A stretch of 64,000 nucleotides of DNA from Kitasatospora paranensis (GTDB lineage: Bacteria; Actinomycetota; Actinomycetes; Streptomycetales; Streptomycetaceae), in the NCBI RefSeq assembly GCF_039544005.1, contig NZ_BAABKV010000001.1:434001-498000 (forward strand), read 5' to 3'. Below, piece by piece: positions 9,735 through 19,578 of this stretch (the first letter of the stretch is position 1; each line of letters starts with the position of its first letter). A model generated the notes under the pieces. The model did not search any database, was not told the origin of the DNA, and was given only the letters and a program-made list of their open reading frames with translations. A program made the translations under genes and the position numbers.

Positions 9735-11907
9735 TCAGGCGGTGGGCTGCTGCGGGACGCGGAGGGAGCCGTAGCGCTGCATCCGCTGCCAGCGCAGGCG
9801 GGAGCCGGCCAGGGCCGTGCAGAGCGACTGGATGACCACCAGGTACATCAACTGCCGGTAGACGAACTGCTGCAGCGGCAGCGTCCAGAGCGGTCCGAGC
9901 TTCTCGCCGTCCAGACGGAAGGCGTAGGCGCCCATGGCGGCCTGCAGGGCGAGGAAGGCGCCCCACAGGCCGACGATCCGCAGCGGGTCGAGGAAGACCA
10001 GGCCGTAGACGGCGTAGACATCGACGACCGGCCCCAGCAGGGGCAGCAGGACCTGGAACACCAGCAGATAGAGCAGGCCTCGGCGGCCGAGCTTGCCGGC
10101 CTGGCCGCGCTGGCGCAGCGCACCGCGGTGTTTCCACATGGCCTGCAGGGTGCCGTAGCACCACCGGTAGCGCTGGCGCCACAGCGCGCCGAGCGTGGCC
10201 GGGGCCTCCGTCCACGCCTTCGCGCGCTCCTCGTAGACGACCCGCCAGCCGGCCCGGCACAGGGCCATGGTGAGGTCGGTGTCCTCGGCGAGGGTCTCCT
10301 CGGCGACGCCCCCGATGCGCAGCAGGGCGGAGCGGCGGAAGGCGCCGACCGCGCCGGGGACGGTCGGCATGCATTCGGCGAGATCGAAGAGGCGCCGGTC
10401 GAGGTTGAAGCCCACCACGTACTCGATGTGCTGCCAGCGGCCGAGGAGGCCGCCGCGGTTGACGACCTTGGCGTTGCCCGAGACGGCGCCGACGCGGCGG
10501 TCGGCGAAGGGCTGGACGAGCATGCGGACGGCGTCGCGTTCGAAGACGGTGTCACCGTCGACCATGACGACGAGTTCGGCGCGGGCGTGCCGCAGGCCGA
10601 GGTTGAGGGCGGCGGGCTTGCCGGAGTTCGGCTGCCGCAGGACCCGGACGTACGGCAGGCCGAGAGACTCGACGAGGTCGGCGGTGCCGTCGGTGGAGCC
10701 GTCGTCGACCACGATGACCTCGACCGGGTGGTCGGAGGCCAGCAGGGACCGGACGGCCGCCTCGATGCCGGCACTCTCGTTGTAGGCGGGGACGATGACG
10801 GAGACCGGGTCGGTGACCGGGGGCCCCAACCGTGCGCGCGCAGGCGCTTGTGGCGGCGGGCGGCGGCCACGAGGGCGACGGCGCGCAGGATCCCGATCGC
10901 GCCGGCGGCCCAGAGCAGCCATCCGAGGATCGTGAGGGCCCAGGAGCTTCCGCCCAGGGCGCCGATGAGGGCCGTGCCCAGCCAGTGATCGGCGGTGGTG
11001 GCGGGGCGGACGGGGTCGGGCATGCCGACGGCATCGGAGACGGTCGCGAAGTGCCAGCCGGCCGCCTGCAGGCGGGACAGGAGGATGTCGAGGGCGGCGA
11101 CGGTCTGGCTGCGGTCGCCGCCGGCGTCGTGCATCAGCACGATCTGGCCGTCGCGGCCCTTCGGGGTGCCCGCGGCCACGATGGACGCCACGCCGGGGCG
11201 GCGCCAGTCCTCGGTGTCCTGTGTGGTCAGGACGGTGAGATAGCCTTCCCGGCCGGCCTGGCGGACGGCGTCCCAGCCGGCGTCGGTGAGTGCGTCGTTC
11301 CCGGAGGAGTAGGGCGGCCGCAGGAGCGCGGTGGTGACTCCGGTCGCGCCGGCCACGGCGCTCTGCGCCTCGCGGAGTTCCAGGGAGCGCCGCCAGGGCG
11401 CGGCGGTCGAGAGGTCGGCGTGGGTGAAGGTGTGGATGCCGATCTGGTGGCCCTCGGCGACGATGCGGCGGGCGAGGTCCGGTTCGGCGGCGACCTGGGT
11501 GCCGACGGTGAAGAAGGTGGCGTGCACGCCGTGTCGGTGCAGCACGGCGAGGATCTGCGGGGTCCAGCGGGGGTCCGGGCCGTCGTCGAAGGTGAGCGCG
11601 ATCGTTCCGGCGGCCGGGCGGACGGTGCGCGGTGCGCCGTCCTGGGCTGCGGCAATCACCGGGCCGCCGGTGCGCACCTGGTCGGGGACGGCGGTGCTGC
11701 CGCCGTTGTCGGGTGCGGCGCCGTCCGCGGCAGTGCCGTACATGTGCTGCGTGTAGCCCTGGAGGAGGAGGGCGGCGGTCAGTGTGAGGACGAGGGCGCT
11801 GAGCAGCAGCCAGTGGGTGCGCATGGTGCCCTGGCGGACCACGCCGCGGCGGCCTCGACCTCGGCGGGCTCGGCGGCGGGGCGCCGGGGGTGTGTGGCGG
11901 TGGTCAC
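9735..11907 (-). CDS. Bifunctional polysaccharide deacetylase / GT2 glycosyltransferase membrane protein, frameshifted
   Basis: After restoring missing bases the product is about 724 residues. An N-terminal membrane anchor (THWLLLSALVLTLTAALLL) is followed by a NodB-type deacetylase: TFDDGPD, HTFTHADLS (zinc HxxxH) and RPPYSSGN. A second membrane segment (LTILGWLLWAAGAIGILRAV) leads to a GT2 domain with DDGSTDGT, DGDT, EDTDL and QRYRW (the D,D,D,QxxRW set of processive synthases), then further membrane helices. The likely job is to make and N-deacetylate an exported GlcNAc-type polymer. One base is missing near 10828, between the domains. A second near 11850-11895 would let GTG 11907 be the start, where it overlaps the upstream gene as GTGA. 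The first in-frame ATG is 11824. Confidence 0.85.
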
Positions 11908-12438
11908 GAGCGGTTCGGTCTCCGGGTCTGGCGGATGGGCAGGGGACGACGGTGGGCAGGGGACGGAGGGCGGGGGTGTCAGGGGTTTTGGTGGGCCTGC
12001 GGCTGGGCTGGGTGGTGGATTTGCCGTGGGTCGGCGCCGGGGCGGGTGTCGTGGTGGCGGTGGGGGTGGTCGGACGCGGTTGGGCTGTGGTCGCCGTGCC
12101 GGGAGCCGCCTGCGGGGCGCCGGGTCGGGCGGTCGACGCGGTGGTTCCGCGGGTGGCGGCGCCCGTGTGCGGGACGGTGGTCGCCGCCGGTGCGTCGGGG
12201 GATGCGGGCGGGCTGGTCGGTGTGGGGTGCACGCGGGCCGCACCGCCGGGCAGGAAGGGGGCGTCGACTCTCGGGCCGCCGAGGATGTTGCTGGCGAGCA
12301 GGGCCAGGTAGAGCGCGGCGGGGATCAGAAGAATCAGACCCCTCGGCGGACACGGCGCTGTCGACGGCCGCTCCCGTCGACGAACACGGGCGCGGGCGCC
12401 GGCGGCGTGCGGTCCACAGGCAGGTTCTGGTCGATCAC
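11904..12438 (-). CDS. Small single-pass membrane protein with Pro/Thr-rich extracellular tail, frameshifted
   Basis: GTG start at 12438 (VIDQNLPVDRTPPAPAPVFV). A basic patch RRQRRVRRG precedes a membrane helix LILLIPAALYLALLASNILG, then VDAPFLPGG and a Pro/Thr/Ala-rich tail. The frame breaks at a GGGG run near 12340 and must shift once more to end at TGA 11904. With both bases restored the length is 178 residues, and the stop overlaps the deacetylase-GT2 start by 4 nt. The tight coupling suggests a subunit or wall-spanning partner of the polysaccharide synthase. The family is not otherwise recognised. Confidence 0.6.
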
Positions 12439-12794
12439 CGCGGTGCTCCAGGGAGGGGATGGAAGGTCGGGGCAGAAGTGGGGACGGCGCGGCCCGGCGG
12501 TGCCGGGCGTGGGTCGGACGCGCACCGGGCCCGCAGGCGGGCCGGAGCCGGCCCTGTGCTGCGCCGGGAAGCCGCTCGGCGGCGGACGCCGTACCCCGAG
12601 GTCAGGTCATCGTGCCCGGTCCTGTCCGGAACCGGGAGGCGGCGGACGCCTGCCTGCGCGACGACCGGCTGCGGACGCGCGGGCGGACCTGCGGCCGCTG
12701 TGGCCCCGTACCGGCCCGATCCAGGAGAGTCCGGGCCGGGCGTGGAGCCGCTCCCGGAGGCCCGAATGATCCGGTGGAATCGGTTCTTGCTCAT
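12435..12794 (-). CDS. Possible small ORF, first in deacetylase-GT2 operon
   Basis: 119 codons from ATG (MSKNRFHRIIRASGSGS...) with AGGACGTGAG just upstream. The stop overlaps the next GTG start as GTGA. Beyond the first 15 residues the composition is Arg/Pro/Ala-rich and looks like random GC-rich translation. No domain was recognised. It may be a short leader followed by noise, and I give it modest weight only because of the start signal and overlap. Confidence 0.3.
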   Translation of the reverse strand: MSKNRFHRIIRASGSGSTPGPDSPGSGRYGATAAAGPPARPQPVVAQAGVRRLPVPDRTGHDDLTSGYGVRRRAASRRSTGPAPARLRARCASDPRPAPPGRAVPTSAPTFHPLPGAPR

Positions 12795-12882
12795 CTCACG
12801 TCCTACAGCGCCACCGCCGGCCCGGATGTCACAGCCCGCCTCCCGACCGCCTCTCATGGCCTTCGGCCCGCCCGGCCCCGGT

Positions 12883-13389
12883 TCACAGCCCGGCCGGCAG
12901 GGCCATAGCCGGCCGCCGCAGCGACCAGGCCGGCAGTGAGGGCTGCCGAGGGCCTTGCCATGGGATTGGCCGCAGGGGGCAGCCGACGGCCGTCCTGGAG
13001 GCCAACGGCCCCGGCCCGTTCTGCGGGTCTTCCGAACTCGAGAACCACGGCAGAGCCGTCTCGCGCAGGTGGTCCGCGAACTGCTCGAGCTTCGTCGAGC
13101 GCCTGGCGGGGTCGGTCAGCACGGCGAAGCGCATGCTGGACATGTCCGGGCAGCTGGACGCACAGACGATGGACTCCGCTGATGCCGGCCTGGTGACGGT
13201 GAGGTCGGCATGGGATAGACGCCAGGCACCAAGGTCGTTGTCGAAGACGGTCAGGCTGTCGACGCTGCACTCGATCAGCTGTCCGGCGCGGTTGTACTTG
13301 CTCCTCGCCAGCCCGATCACTTCACGGCGCCCGGCAGCTCGCCGTTCTGGCGCGAGGCGCGACCTCATCCGGACGAACCCGTCCAGCAT
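12883..13389 (-). CDS. Unrecognised protein, probably a 5'-truncated or altered gene
   Basis: The middle of this frame looks genuinely coding (GC-rich third positions, mixed composition): SKYNRAGQLIECSVDSLTVF, LGAWRLSHADLTVTRP, MRFAVLTDPAR, FADHLRETALPWFSSSEDP. The last motif resembles the C-terminal end of DUF4304-like proteins, but I cannot confirm that. The final 40 codons run through a 65-bp dispersed repeat (12957-13021) and read as noise, so the 3' end may have been replaced. ATG 13389 is the first convincing start; the frame stays open further upstream towards 13621. Confidence 0.4.
   Translation of the reverse strand: MLDGFVRMRSRLAPERRAAGRREVIGLARSKYNRAGQLIECSVDSLTVFDNDLGAWRLSHADLTVTRPASAESIVCASSCPDMSSMRFAVLTDPARRSTKLEQFADHLRETALPWFSSSEDPQNGPGPLASRTAVGCPLRPIPWQGPRQPSLPAWSLRRPAMALPAGL
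12957..13021 (+). repeat. 65-bp dispersed repeat, copy A
   Basis: 57 of 65 bases match 50064-50128 without gaps, in the same orientation. The shared core is AGCCGACGGCCGTCCTGGAG. It lies at the 3' end of an unrecognised minus-strand frame. Confidence 0.8.
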
Positions 13390-13621
13390 CTGCGCCAGGC
13401 AGGCCGCCCCGGCGTGAACGACGCCAGCGGGCCGCTCGGACTTGACGAGGCGAGTTACGCGGTCAGGCTCCAGCGAGATCAACAGCACCTGATGCTGCAA
13501 GCGGAGCTGTCCTTCGGATACTGCCGGGACGGCTCCCAACTGCGCTCGCGGGCGCGGGGACTGTTCCCGCGACGCAGGCGCAGAATCGCAGGACTGCGAT
13601 ACCGGCTGGGACGACTCGGAG

Positions 13622-15762
13622 CTACAGCGGGTGCTCGCTCTCCCGTGCGAGCCGGTCGATGACGGCCAGGGCGGCATGCTGCAGTGCCTCGTCGTCCTCG
13701 ACGCTGGTGAAGTAGCCGCCGCTTCGGCGGGCCAGGGCGAGTTCCGCGCGGATCCGGGGCAGGGCGGGCGCGACGGCGGGGCCCATCCGCTGCAGGCACT
13801 CCAGCACGCGGTTGGCGGTCGAGTCGTTCTTCTCCCAGGCTTCCAGCAGCACCGGCAGGACGACCTCCACCTCGGCCGGGCCGCCGATCTCGTAGATCGC
13901 GACGGCGGCGTGCACCCGGGTCCAGTCGTATCCGGCCCGGAGCATCTGCCGTAGGCGGGGCAGGGCCGCGGTCGCCGGCGCTCCGATCCGGCCGAGGGCG
14001 TCGACCGCATTGTGCTGCTTGTGGGTGTCGAGCAGGTCGGTCAGCCGCGGCACTGCGCCGGCGGGGTCGCGTTCGAGGGCCCACAGGGCTTCTGTCGCGG
14101 CGAGGCGCAGGTCAGGGTCCTCGGCGTCGGCGAGCGGCCGGACGGTCTCCAAGGCGCAGGCGGCGTCGGTGCCGAAGCGGGCCAGCGCGTGGAGAGCCGC
14201 GGCTGCGCCGCGCCACTGTTCCTGCCGGACGGAGGCGGTGACGGCTGCGATGAGTGCGGGTACGGCCGCCGGGTCGCCGAGCCTGCGCAAGGCGGCGATC
14301 AGCGCGCAGGCGTCCGACCAGGGCCAGTCCCGGGCGAGGTCCGCGTCGGCCAGGCGCCGGGACAGTCCGGGCAGCAGTTCCCCGGCCGCCTGGGGGAGGT
14401 GGCCGGCAACCTGCACCGCGCGCCAGGCATCGGTGTCGGTGTCCAGCGCCGTCAACAGCCCGGGCAGGGCACGCTCGTCGCCGAGGCGGGCCAGTGCCGT
14501 GACGGCCGCCTGGTGGGCCCGGCGCAGCAGGGGTGCCGGGTGGCCCAGACGGCCGGCCCGTGAGTGGTGCGGTGGGCTTCGACGAGGGCGGCGAGGGGCT
14601 CGCGGGCCGGTTCGGCGACGCCGGCGGGGAGCCTGCTGAGGGCTTCGGCCGCTTCGGCGGCGGTGTAGGGGTCGTGGGGCAGCAGGCAGTCGGCGAGCAG
14701 CCGGACGAGACCGGAGTGGTCGCCGCGCCAGGAGCCGATCAGGGCCTTGGCCATGGCGATGGCGTCGTGCCGGGTGGCCCGGTCCGGACTGCGGAGTTGG
14801 GCGGTGAGCAGGGCCGTGCGCTCGGACAGCCGCGTGTCCAGGATGCGGTGGAGGGTGGTCAGCAACTCGGTGGTCGGGGCGTGCACGCGGCCGTGCCGGT
14901 CGAGGTCGTCGAAGACTGCGGCGAGTTGCGGCGGGACGCCCTGGTCCGGTGCCGGTGCGTCGGCGACGTCCGAACAGGTGCACTGCCGGCAGTCGGCCGG
15001 CCGGGCGTCGACCTCGTCCCGGGGCGCGGGCTCGGGTGCGAGCTGCTGGAGCAGGCCGGTCACCGTCGGGACGAGGTGGGCATCGATCGTCTCGGGTGTG
15101 CAGGCGGCCCGGTGGACGAGTGCGGCAAGCCGGATGTCGGCGTCCAGCGCGGTGTCGGCCGCCTGGGCAGCGAGCCAGGTCGTCACCGGGCCGCGTGCGG
15201 CCGGCAGACGCCGGGCCAGTGTCGCGGCCGCCTCGATGACCAGGAGCCGCTCCTCGGTACCGTTCTCGGCCGCCAGTCGCTCACGCAGCAGGGCGAAGGC
15301 CCGGTCGGTGTCGTCCAGGAACAGCCCCAGGGCCGGGACGGCGGCCTGCCGGACCTGCGGGTTCGGGTCCGCCGCGTGCCGGACGAAGTCCTCGATGCGC
15401 TCACGCATCCGGGGCACGACATCCGCATGGGGCGTCGAGATGTCGCCGGCGGGACTGTAATGGACGCCGTCGGGGTCGCAGTCCAGCGCCGAGCGGCCGA
15501 TGCTGAGCAGGAGCCGGACGACGGCCGCGCGGTCGGGCGTGCGGGGATCGTCGGCGAGCGCGAGGAGGAACGGCAGGCTCGCCGCCGTGCACGCGTAGAC
15601 GCCGCCCTGGTGGTGGGCAGAGTTGTAGAAGCTGCTGAAGGCCCTCTCCCGGACATCGGGGTCGGGTGAGGTCATCTGCTCCAGCCACAGCGGGACTTCG
15701 TCCGCCGGGCCGTAGGCGTGACCCATGGACGACCAGTCGACGCCCTCAAGACTGTTGATCAT
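13622..15762 (-). CDS. HEAT-repeat protein, frameshifted
   Basis: Restored length 713 residues. It starts MINSLEGVDWSSMGHAYGPA, the usual opening of a streptomycete HEAT-repeat family, and consists of tandem helical repeats such as PDRATRHDAIAMAKALIGSW, LGDERALPGLLTAL and DPDLRLAATEALWALERDP. A short Cys cluster (CRQCTCSD, about residue 260) interrupts the array. HEAT arrays form curved protein-binding scaffolds; no catalytic motif is visible. One base is missing near 14530 (between WATRHP and APLLRRAHQAAVTALARL). The start at 15762 has no strong ribosome binding site. Confidence 0.8.
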
Positions 15763-16049
15763 GAGTCGCACAGTGACACGAGGCACTGACAGCGCCACCG
15801 GTGCACAGCAGGCCGTCGGGCAGGCAGAGGCACCCTTCCGCTCGAGGCCGAGTACCCTCCCGTCGGATCCGGCCCGTACACGCGGGGAGCGACCCGACTC
15901 CGCCGCCCCACGAACCACCGCCGGCCGGCAGTCGAGGGCGAGCAGTCCTCGATGGAAGGGCCCGAACCCGTGGCCTGCGGCACCGTCCCGCTGCACCCCT
16001 GGTGACCACACGCGGTGACCCGTCCGTCGTGTCCCGGCCGACCCTCTCG

Positions 16050-16277
16050 TCACTCGGGCAGCGAAAATCCCAGCTCGCGCAGGCGCGGCAGGCACGCTTC
16101 GAGACACTGCTCCACCGAGGCCGCATCGGTTCGTACGAGGATGTCGTCCCGCAAAGGGGCGCCGGTGGCCACGAACGTCCAGGGCTTTCGCCGCTCTGCC
16201 ATCCGCTCGGCGTCGGCCTTGAACAGCACGGTGATGCCCTGCTCGGCCAGTGCTTCCATGATCGCCACAACGTCCAC
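16050..16277 (-). CDS. Small conserved hypothetical protein
   Basis: 75 residues from GTG 16277, which has GGGGAG 8 bp upstream; an ATG at 16304 would add nine residues. The sequence (VDVVAIMEALAEQGITVLFK ... KPWTFVATGAPL ... ETDAASVEQCL-like C-terminus) is of the short alpha/beta type found widely in Streptomyces. No catalytic residues or export signal are visible. It stands alone between the HEAT gene and a degraded region. Confidence 0.65.
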   Translation of the reverse strand: MDVVAIMEALAEQGITVLFKADAERMAERRKPWTFVATGAPLRDDILVRTDAASVEQCLEACLPRLRELGFSLPE

Positions 16278-16525
16278 CGGTGATCTCCCCTTCGAACACG
16301 TCACCGGTGAACCTACCTGTCCAGGGCCGGAGCACGAGCACCGACCTCACCTCCGGGAGTGACCAGTCAGAGCCCTGCCCGGTGGAATGCGCGACACCTC
16401 AACCCTTGCCGGTCTGCTTCTGACGGGCACTCAAGCGCACGGCCGTCGGCGGCGGCGGCGCCGGACCGCCGCACGGGACGGCCTCTGCCCGGCCGCAGAC
16501 ACGGCCGCGGACGTGGCCGCAGACG

Positions 16526-16664
16526 GACCGCCGGCAACGGGGCGCCCAGCCGCCCCGGGCCGCGCAGAGGCCGGTGGTGCACCCGGTCGTCATCGCGCGA
16601 TCCTGGGGCGCACCGGCGGTGGCCGCCGAGGTGGCCTCGTGCCAGGACGCCGAGCCGGCCGGCG
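16526..16664 (+). pseudogene. Decayed phosphoribosyltransferase N-terminal fragment
   Basis: About 46 codons align with residues 5-52 of the phosphoribosyltransferase at 47318 (AVAAEVASCQDAEPAG here, AVAAEVARCLDAELAG there; DRRQRG against DRRNAG). The DNA over the AAEV block is nearly identical. No start, PRPP loop or C-terminal half follows. This is a second, degraded copy. Confidence 0.65.
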
Positions 16665-16873
16665 CTGCACGGAGACGGCCGGACGGGTACCGAAGGGCAC
16701 GGCGGTCCAGCACGGCGCCGCACGGCTCGACGTCACAGGCGGACCGATGCGACGGCGGTGAACCGGCCGGGAGGCCTGGCGTGCTGGACAGGCACGCCTG
16801 TCGGCCGCGCCCGGACCCTGCACCGGTGGGCGATCGCTTCGCAGCCTTCGGACCGCGTGCCGGGGCGGCGGTC

Positions 16874-17757
16874 TCACTGCTCGCTGCGCTTCCGGGTCCG
16901 GGTCCGGGGCCGGGTCCGGCGCAGCATCCTTCGGACTGCCCCTGCGAGTGACATCTCCCTGTCCCGCCACACCGTGCCTGTCACCGCCCCCAGGATGATC
17001 ACCACACCCAGCCCGATCAGCCAGGACATGAGCACGAAGACCACGCCGATAGGGCCGTACTCCTCGGAGTTGGACCTGACCATGCCCGAGGCGACGAATG
17101 AGAACACCACGCCCATGCCCAGGTAGTACACGCCGGTGGCACAGGCGGACGGGAGCAGAGATCGCCACGACATCCGACCGGCCAGCAGCACCCACATCGT
17201 GACCCACCAGTAGAGGGTGAAACCGATCAGGCCGATGACGGCGAGAAACACCGATCCGCCGAAGCGGTGCAGCCCGCCCGATGCCCATGCCGCCAGGGCC
17301 GCACCCCCACCAGCACCGCCAGTGCCAGGAGTTGGTGGGGAAGGTCCCGAAAGCCCCGGCCGGGCAGGCCGAAGCTCTTCTGGTAGAGCTGCTGCATCGT
17401 GGACATGGCAGCGATGCCCCCGACGCAGAAGAACACGGTGGCGGCCCCGGTGACGGCGTTCCTCGTCGTGGTGGAGGATGCGAACAGGCTGGCCAACTCG
17501 GCCGCCGCCTGACTGTCGAGGCCCAGCCGACGAGCCATGCCCGTCACCGCGGACCGGCCGGCCAGCGCGTCGGTCACGAGCATGAACGGGAAGAAGCACA
17601 GCAGCAGGGTCGCGGCGAAGATCATGCCCTGGTTGATGAAGTCGATCGCCCGCAGGCGCGCCCACAGGTCCTGCGCCCAGGAACCGAAATAGCGCTGCTT
17701 GCCCGATGCGGCCAGCCGGCGCAGGCGTCGGCCGCCTCGCCCGTCGTCGGGGTTCAT
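16874..17757 (-). CDS. YihY/BrkB-family membrane protein, frameshifted
   Basis: Restored length 294 residues with about six membrane helices: FINQGMIFAATLLLCFFPFM (about 45), NAVTGAATVFFCVGGIAAM, FLAVIGLIGFTLYWWVTMWV, ACATGVYYLGMGVVFSFVAS and VLMSWLIGLGVVIILGAVTG. This is the UPF0761/YihY fold, an integral membrane family of unsettled transport or envelope function. One missing base near 17300 (in CCCCC) joins LLALAVLVG to GAALAAWASGG. The ATG at 17757 overlaps the upstream stop as ATGA, so translation is coupled to the 17754-18602 gene. A second family member lies at 53530. Confidence 0.82.
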
Positions 17758-18602
17758 ACCCGGGCCTCTTCGGGCCCGGTCAGTCCCGAACGCCGCGATC
17801 GGGGCGGCACCGCGGTCTGTTCTGCGGGCGATTGTCTGCGACGGGTGGCAGGGCTGCGCCGGTGTCCGAGAAGTCCTTCCAGCGGTGCACGAACCGGCCC
17901 GCCCGACCGCGCTGCACACCGAGTGAGTACAGCCCGACGCAGCGAGCCCGTGATCCGCCGGCGGGCAGTCCGCCGCGCAGTGACCGAAGGACGGAAGGGG
18001 CCGACCAGGAGGGCGTCGGCGGCGGCGAGCAGGACCACTGCGACCAGTGGGGTCAGGCCGCTCCCGATCGGCTCGCTGAGGTTGTTGATCAGGTTGGCGA
18101 CGTTCTGCGGCACGCCTTGGCCGGCGGTGCCGTCGGAGAGCTGTACGGCGAGGGCGTTCCCGTCGAGCCGCTCGAGTGCGACGTGGGTGCCCCGGCTGGT
18201 GAGTGCCGCCCGGGTGTCCGGCCCGATGGCGAGCGGGGCCATGGTCCGGACGTACGGGTCGGTGTCGCCCACGAAGCCGGACATCCACGCCGACAGCACC
18301 GTCGACAGGGACAGCGAGGACAGCAGGGCGGCGACCACGATCAACACCACCGCACCGGACGTCCGCCACTGGTGGTGTTCCCGCTCGGGCGGCGGCGTGG
18401 TCGCCTCCGGGGCGGGGCCGCGATCCGAGCACGCAACCGGGCGACTTCGTCCACTTCCCCGTCCGACCCCCGTCCGACCCCCGGACGAACCGGCAGCAGG
18501 CACGGGCCGCGACGGCACCGGCCCGCCAGGTCCGGTCGCGGCGCAGCTGCCAGGTACCGGCGGTCCGTGCTCCGGGCCCGGCCCGGCTTCGCTCGGCGCC
18601 AT
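17754..18602 (-). CDS. Membrane protein of DTDxYV (APLA) type
   Basis: 282 residues. A hydrophilic Pro/Ser-rich N-terminus precedes a membrane helix (SGAVVLIVVAALLSSLSLS), an extracytoplasmic region with GDTDPYVRTMAPLAIGPDTR, a second helix (GLTPLVAVVLLAAADALLVG) and an Arg-rich tail. The DTDxYVxTxAPLA motif is typical of a large actinobacterial family of integral membrane proteins, usually 400-plus residues with several further helices, so this copy is short. Its stop overlaps the YihY start by 4 nt, suggesting a two-gene membrane operon. Confidence 0.65.
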   Translation of the reverse strand: MAPSEAGPGPEHGPPVPGSCAATGPGGPVPSRPVPAAGSSGGRTGVGRGSGRSRPVACSDRGPAPEATTPPPEREHHQWRTSGAVVLIVVAALLSSLSLSTVLSAWMSGFVGDTDPYVRTMAPLAIGPDTRAALTSRGTHVALERLDGNALAVQLSDGTAGQGVPQNVANLINNLSEPIGSGLTPLVAVVLLAAADALLVGPFRPSVTARRTARRRITGSLRRAVLTRCAARSGGPVRAPLEGLLGHRRSPATRRRQSPAEQTAVPPRSRRSGLTGPEEARV

Positions 18603-18816
18603 CGCACGCTCCTCGGATCAGGGCAGCAGGACGCTCACCCCCAACCAGGAGAAACCCTGCTCCACGGGACCACCAGCCGGTCCGGGCATACGGGTGGCAC
18701 CCGTCCGGGGCCCCTGCCGCAGCACCGGGACAAGGACGTCGGCGGTCGGAGGGCCGGCCACAGCATCCGAGCGAAAAGCGGTCGCGCTGCCGACAGTCGC
18801 GCCGTAGCGTGCGCGC

Positions 18817-19443
18817 GTGAACGTTGAAGATCCAAAGGAAGTGGTCCGGCGCGGGTATGACGTGCTGTCGGAACACTACGAGCGGGCATTTGGCAGCGAG
18901 ACGAAATACGGCTCGTGGATCGAGGAGTTGCTGGGTCGCCTCCCTGAGACAGGCGCCGTCCTGGACATCGGGTGCGGCACCGGGGTGCCGGTAGCCCGAT
19001 CCCTGGTCTCGGCGGGTCACCGCGTGACGGGCATCGACATCAGTGAGGTTCAGATCCGCAGGGCCCGGGAGCGTGTGCCGGGCGCCGACTTCATCCGGGC
19101 TGATGCCACAACGGTGGAGCTCCCCGAGGGCAGCTTCGACGCCGTCGTCTGCCTGTATGCCCTGATCCATGTTCCGGTGGAGGAACAGCCGGCTCTCTTG
19201 GAGCGGATCGCTTCCTGGCTGCGGCCGGGAGGCTGGTTCTTGAGCACGACCGGGCATCGGGCTTGGACCGGAACCGATGAGAACTGGCTCGGCGGCGGGG
19301 CCGCAATGTGGTGGAGCCACGCCGACGCCGATGCGAATCGCGCATGGCTCGTACGGGCCGGCTTCGACGTGATCCACGAGGAGTTCGTGCCCGAGGGCGA
19401 CAGCGGCCACGTCCTGTTCTGGGCTCGACGCGCTGAGGCGTGA
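18817..19443 (+). CDS. Class I SAM-dependent methyltransferase
   Basis: 208 residues from GTG 18817. Motif I is VLDIGCGTGVPVARSL (about residue 49), motif II has the acidic residue in VTGIDISEVQ, and motif IV is FDAVVCLYALIHVP, all of the Methyltransf_11/25 type. The upstream segment VVRRGYDVLSEHYERAFG is the usual N-terminal helix of small-molecule methyltransferases. The substrate cannot be read from the sequence. It is convergent with the GlxA regulator and shares a bidirectional hairpin with it. Confidence 0.9.
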   Translation: MNVEDPKEVVRRGYDVLSEHYERAFGSETKYGSWIEELLGRLPETGAVLDIGCGTGVPVARSLVSAGHRVTGIDISEVQIRRARERVPGADFIRADATTVELPEGSFDAVVCLYALIHVPVEEQPALLERIASWLRPGGWFLSTTGHRAWTGTDENWLGGGAAMWWSHADADANRAWLVRAGFDVIHEEFVPEGDSGHVLFWARRAEA

Positions 19444-19508
19444 CAGTGACAGGCCGAAGGAGGTGGTGCAGCAGGACCGGGCCCCTGATCGGGCGAGTCG
19501 CCGGGTTG

Positions 19509-19554
19509 GTCCCCTTCCCCCTGACTCGTTCAACGAGCACTCGGGGAAGGGGAC
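19509..19554. terminator. Bidirectional terminator
   Basis: 12-bp arms GTCCCCTTCCCC / GGGGAAGGGGAC enclosing a nested hairpin CTCGTT-C-AACGAG (19525-19537). It lies between the convergent methyltransferase and GlxA genes. Confidence 0.8.
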
Positions 19555-19578
19555 ATGGCTCCGGCGAGGCCTTCCGTT

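Noticed and set aside
13414..13662. Plus-strand frame starting near 13414
   Set aside because: Composition is similar on both strands here, and I could not decide. The later part is Arg-rich noise, and the region overlaps the HEAT gene end.
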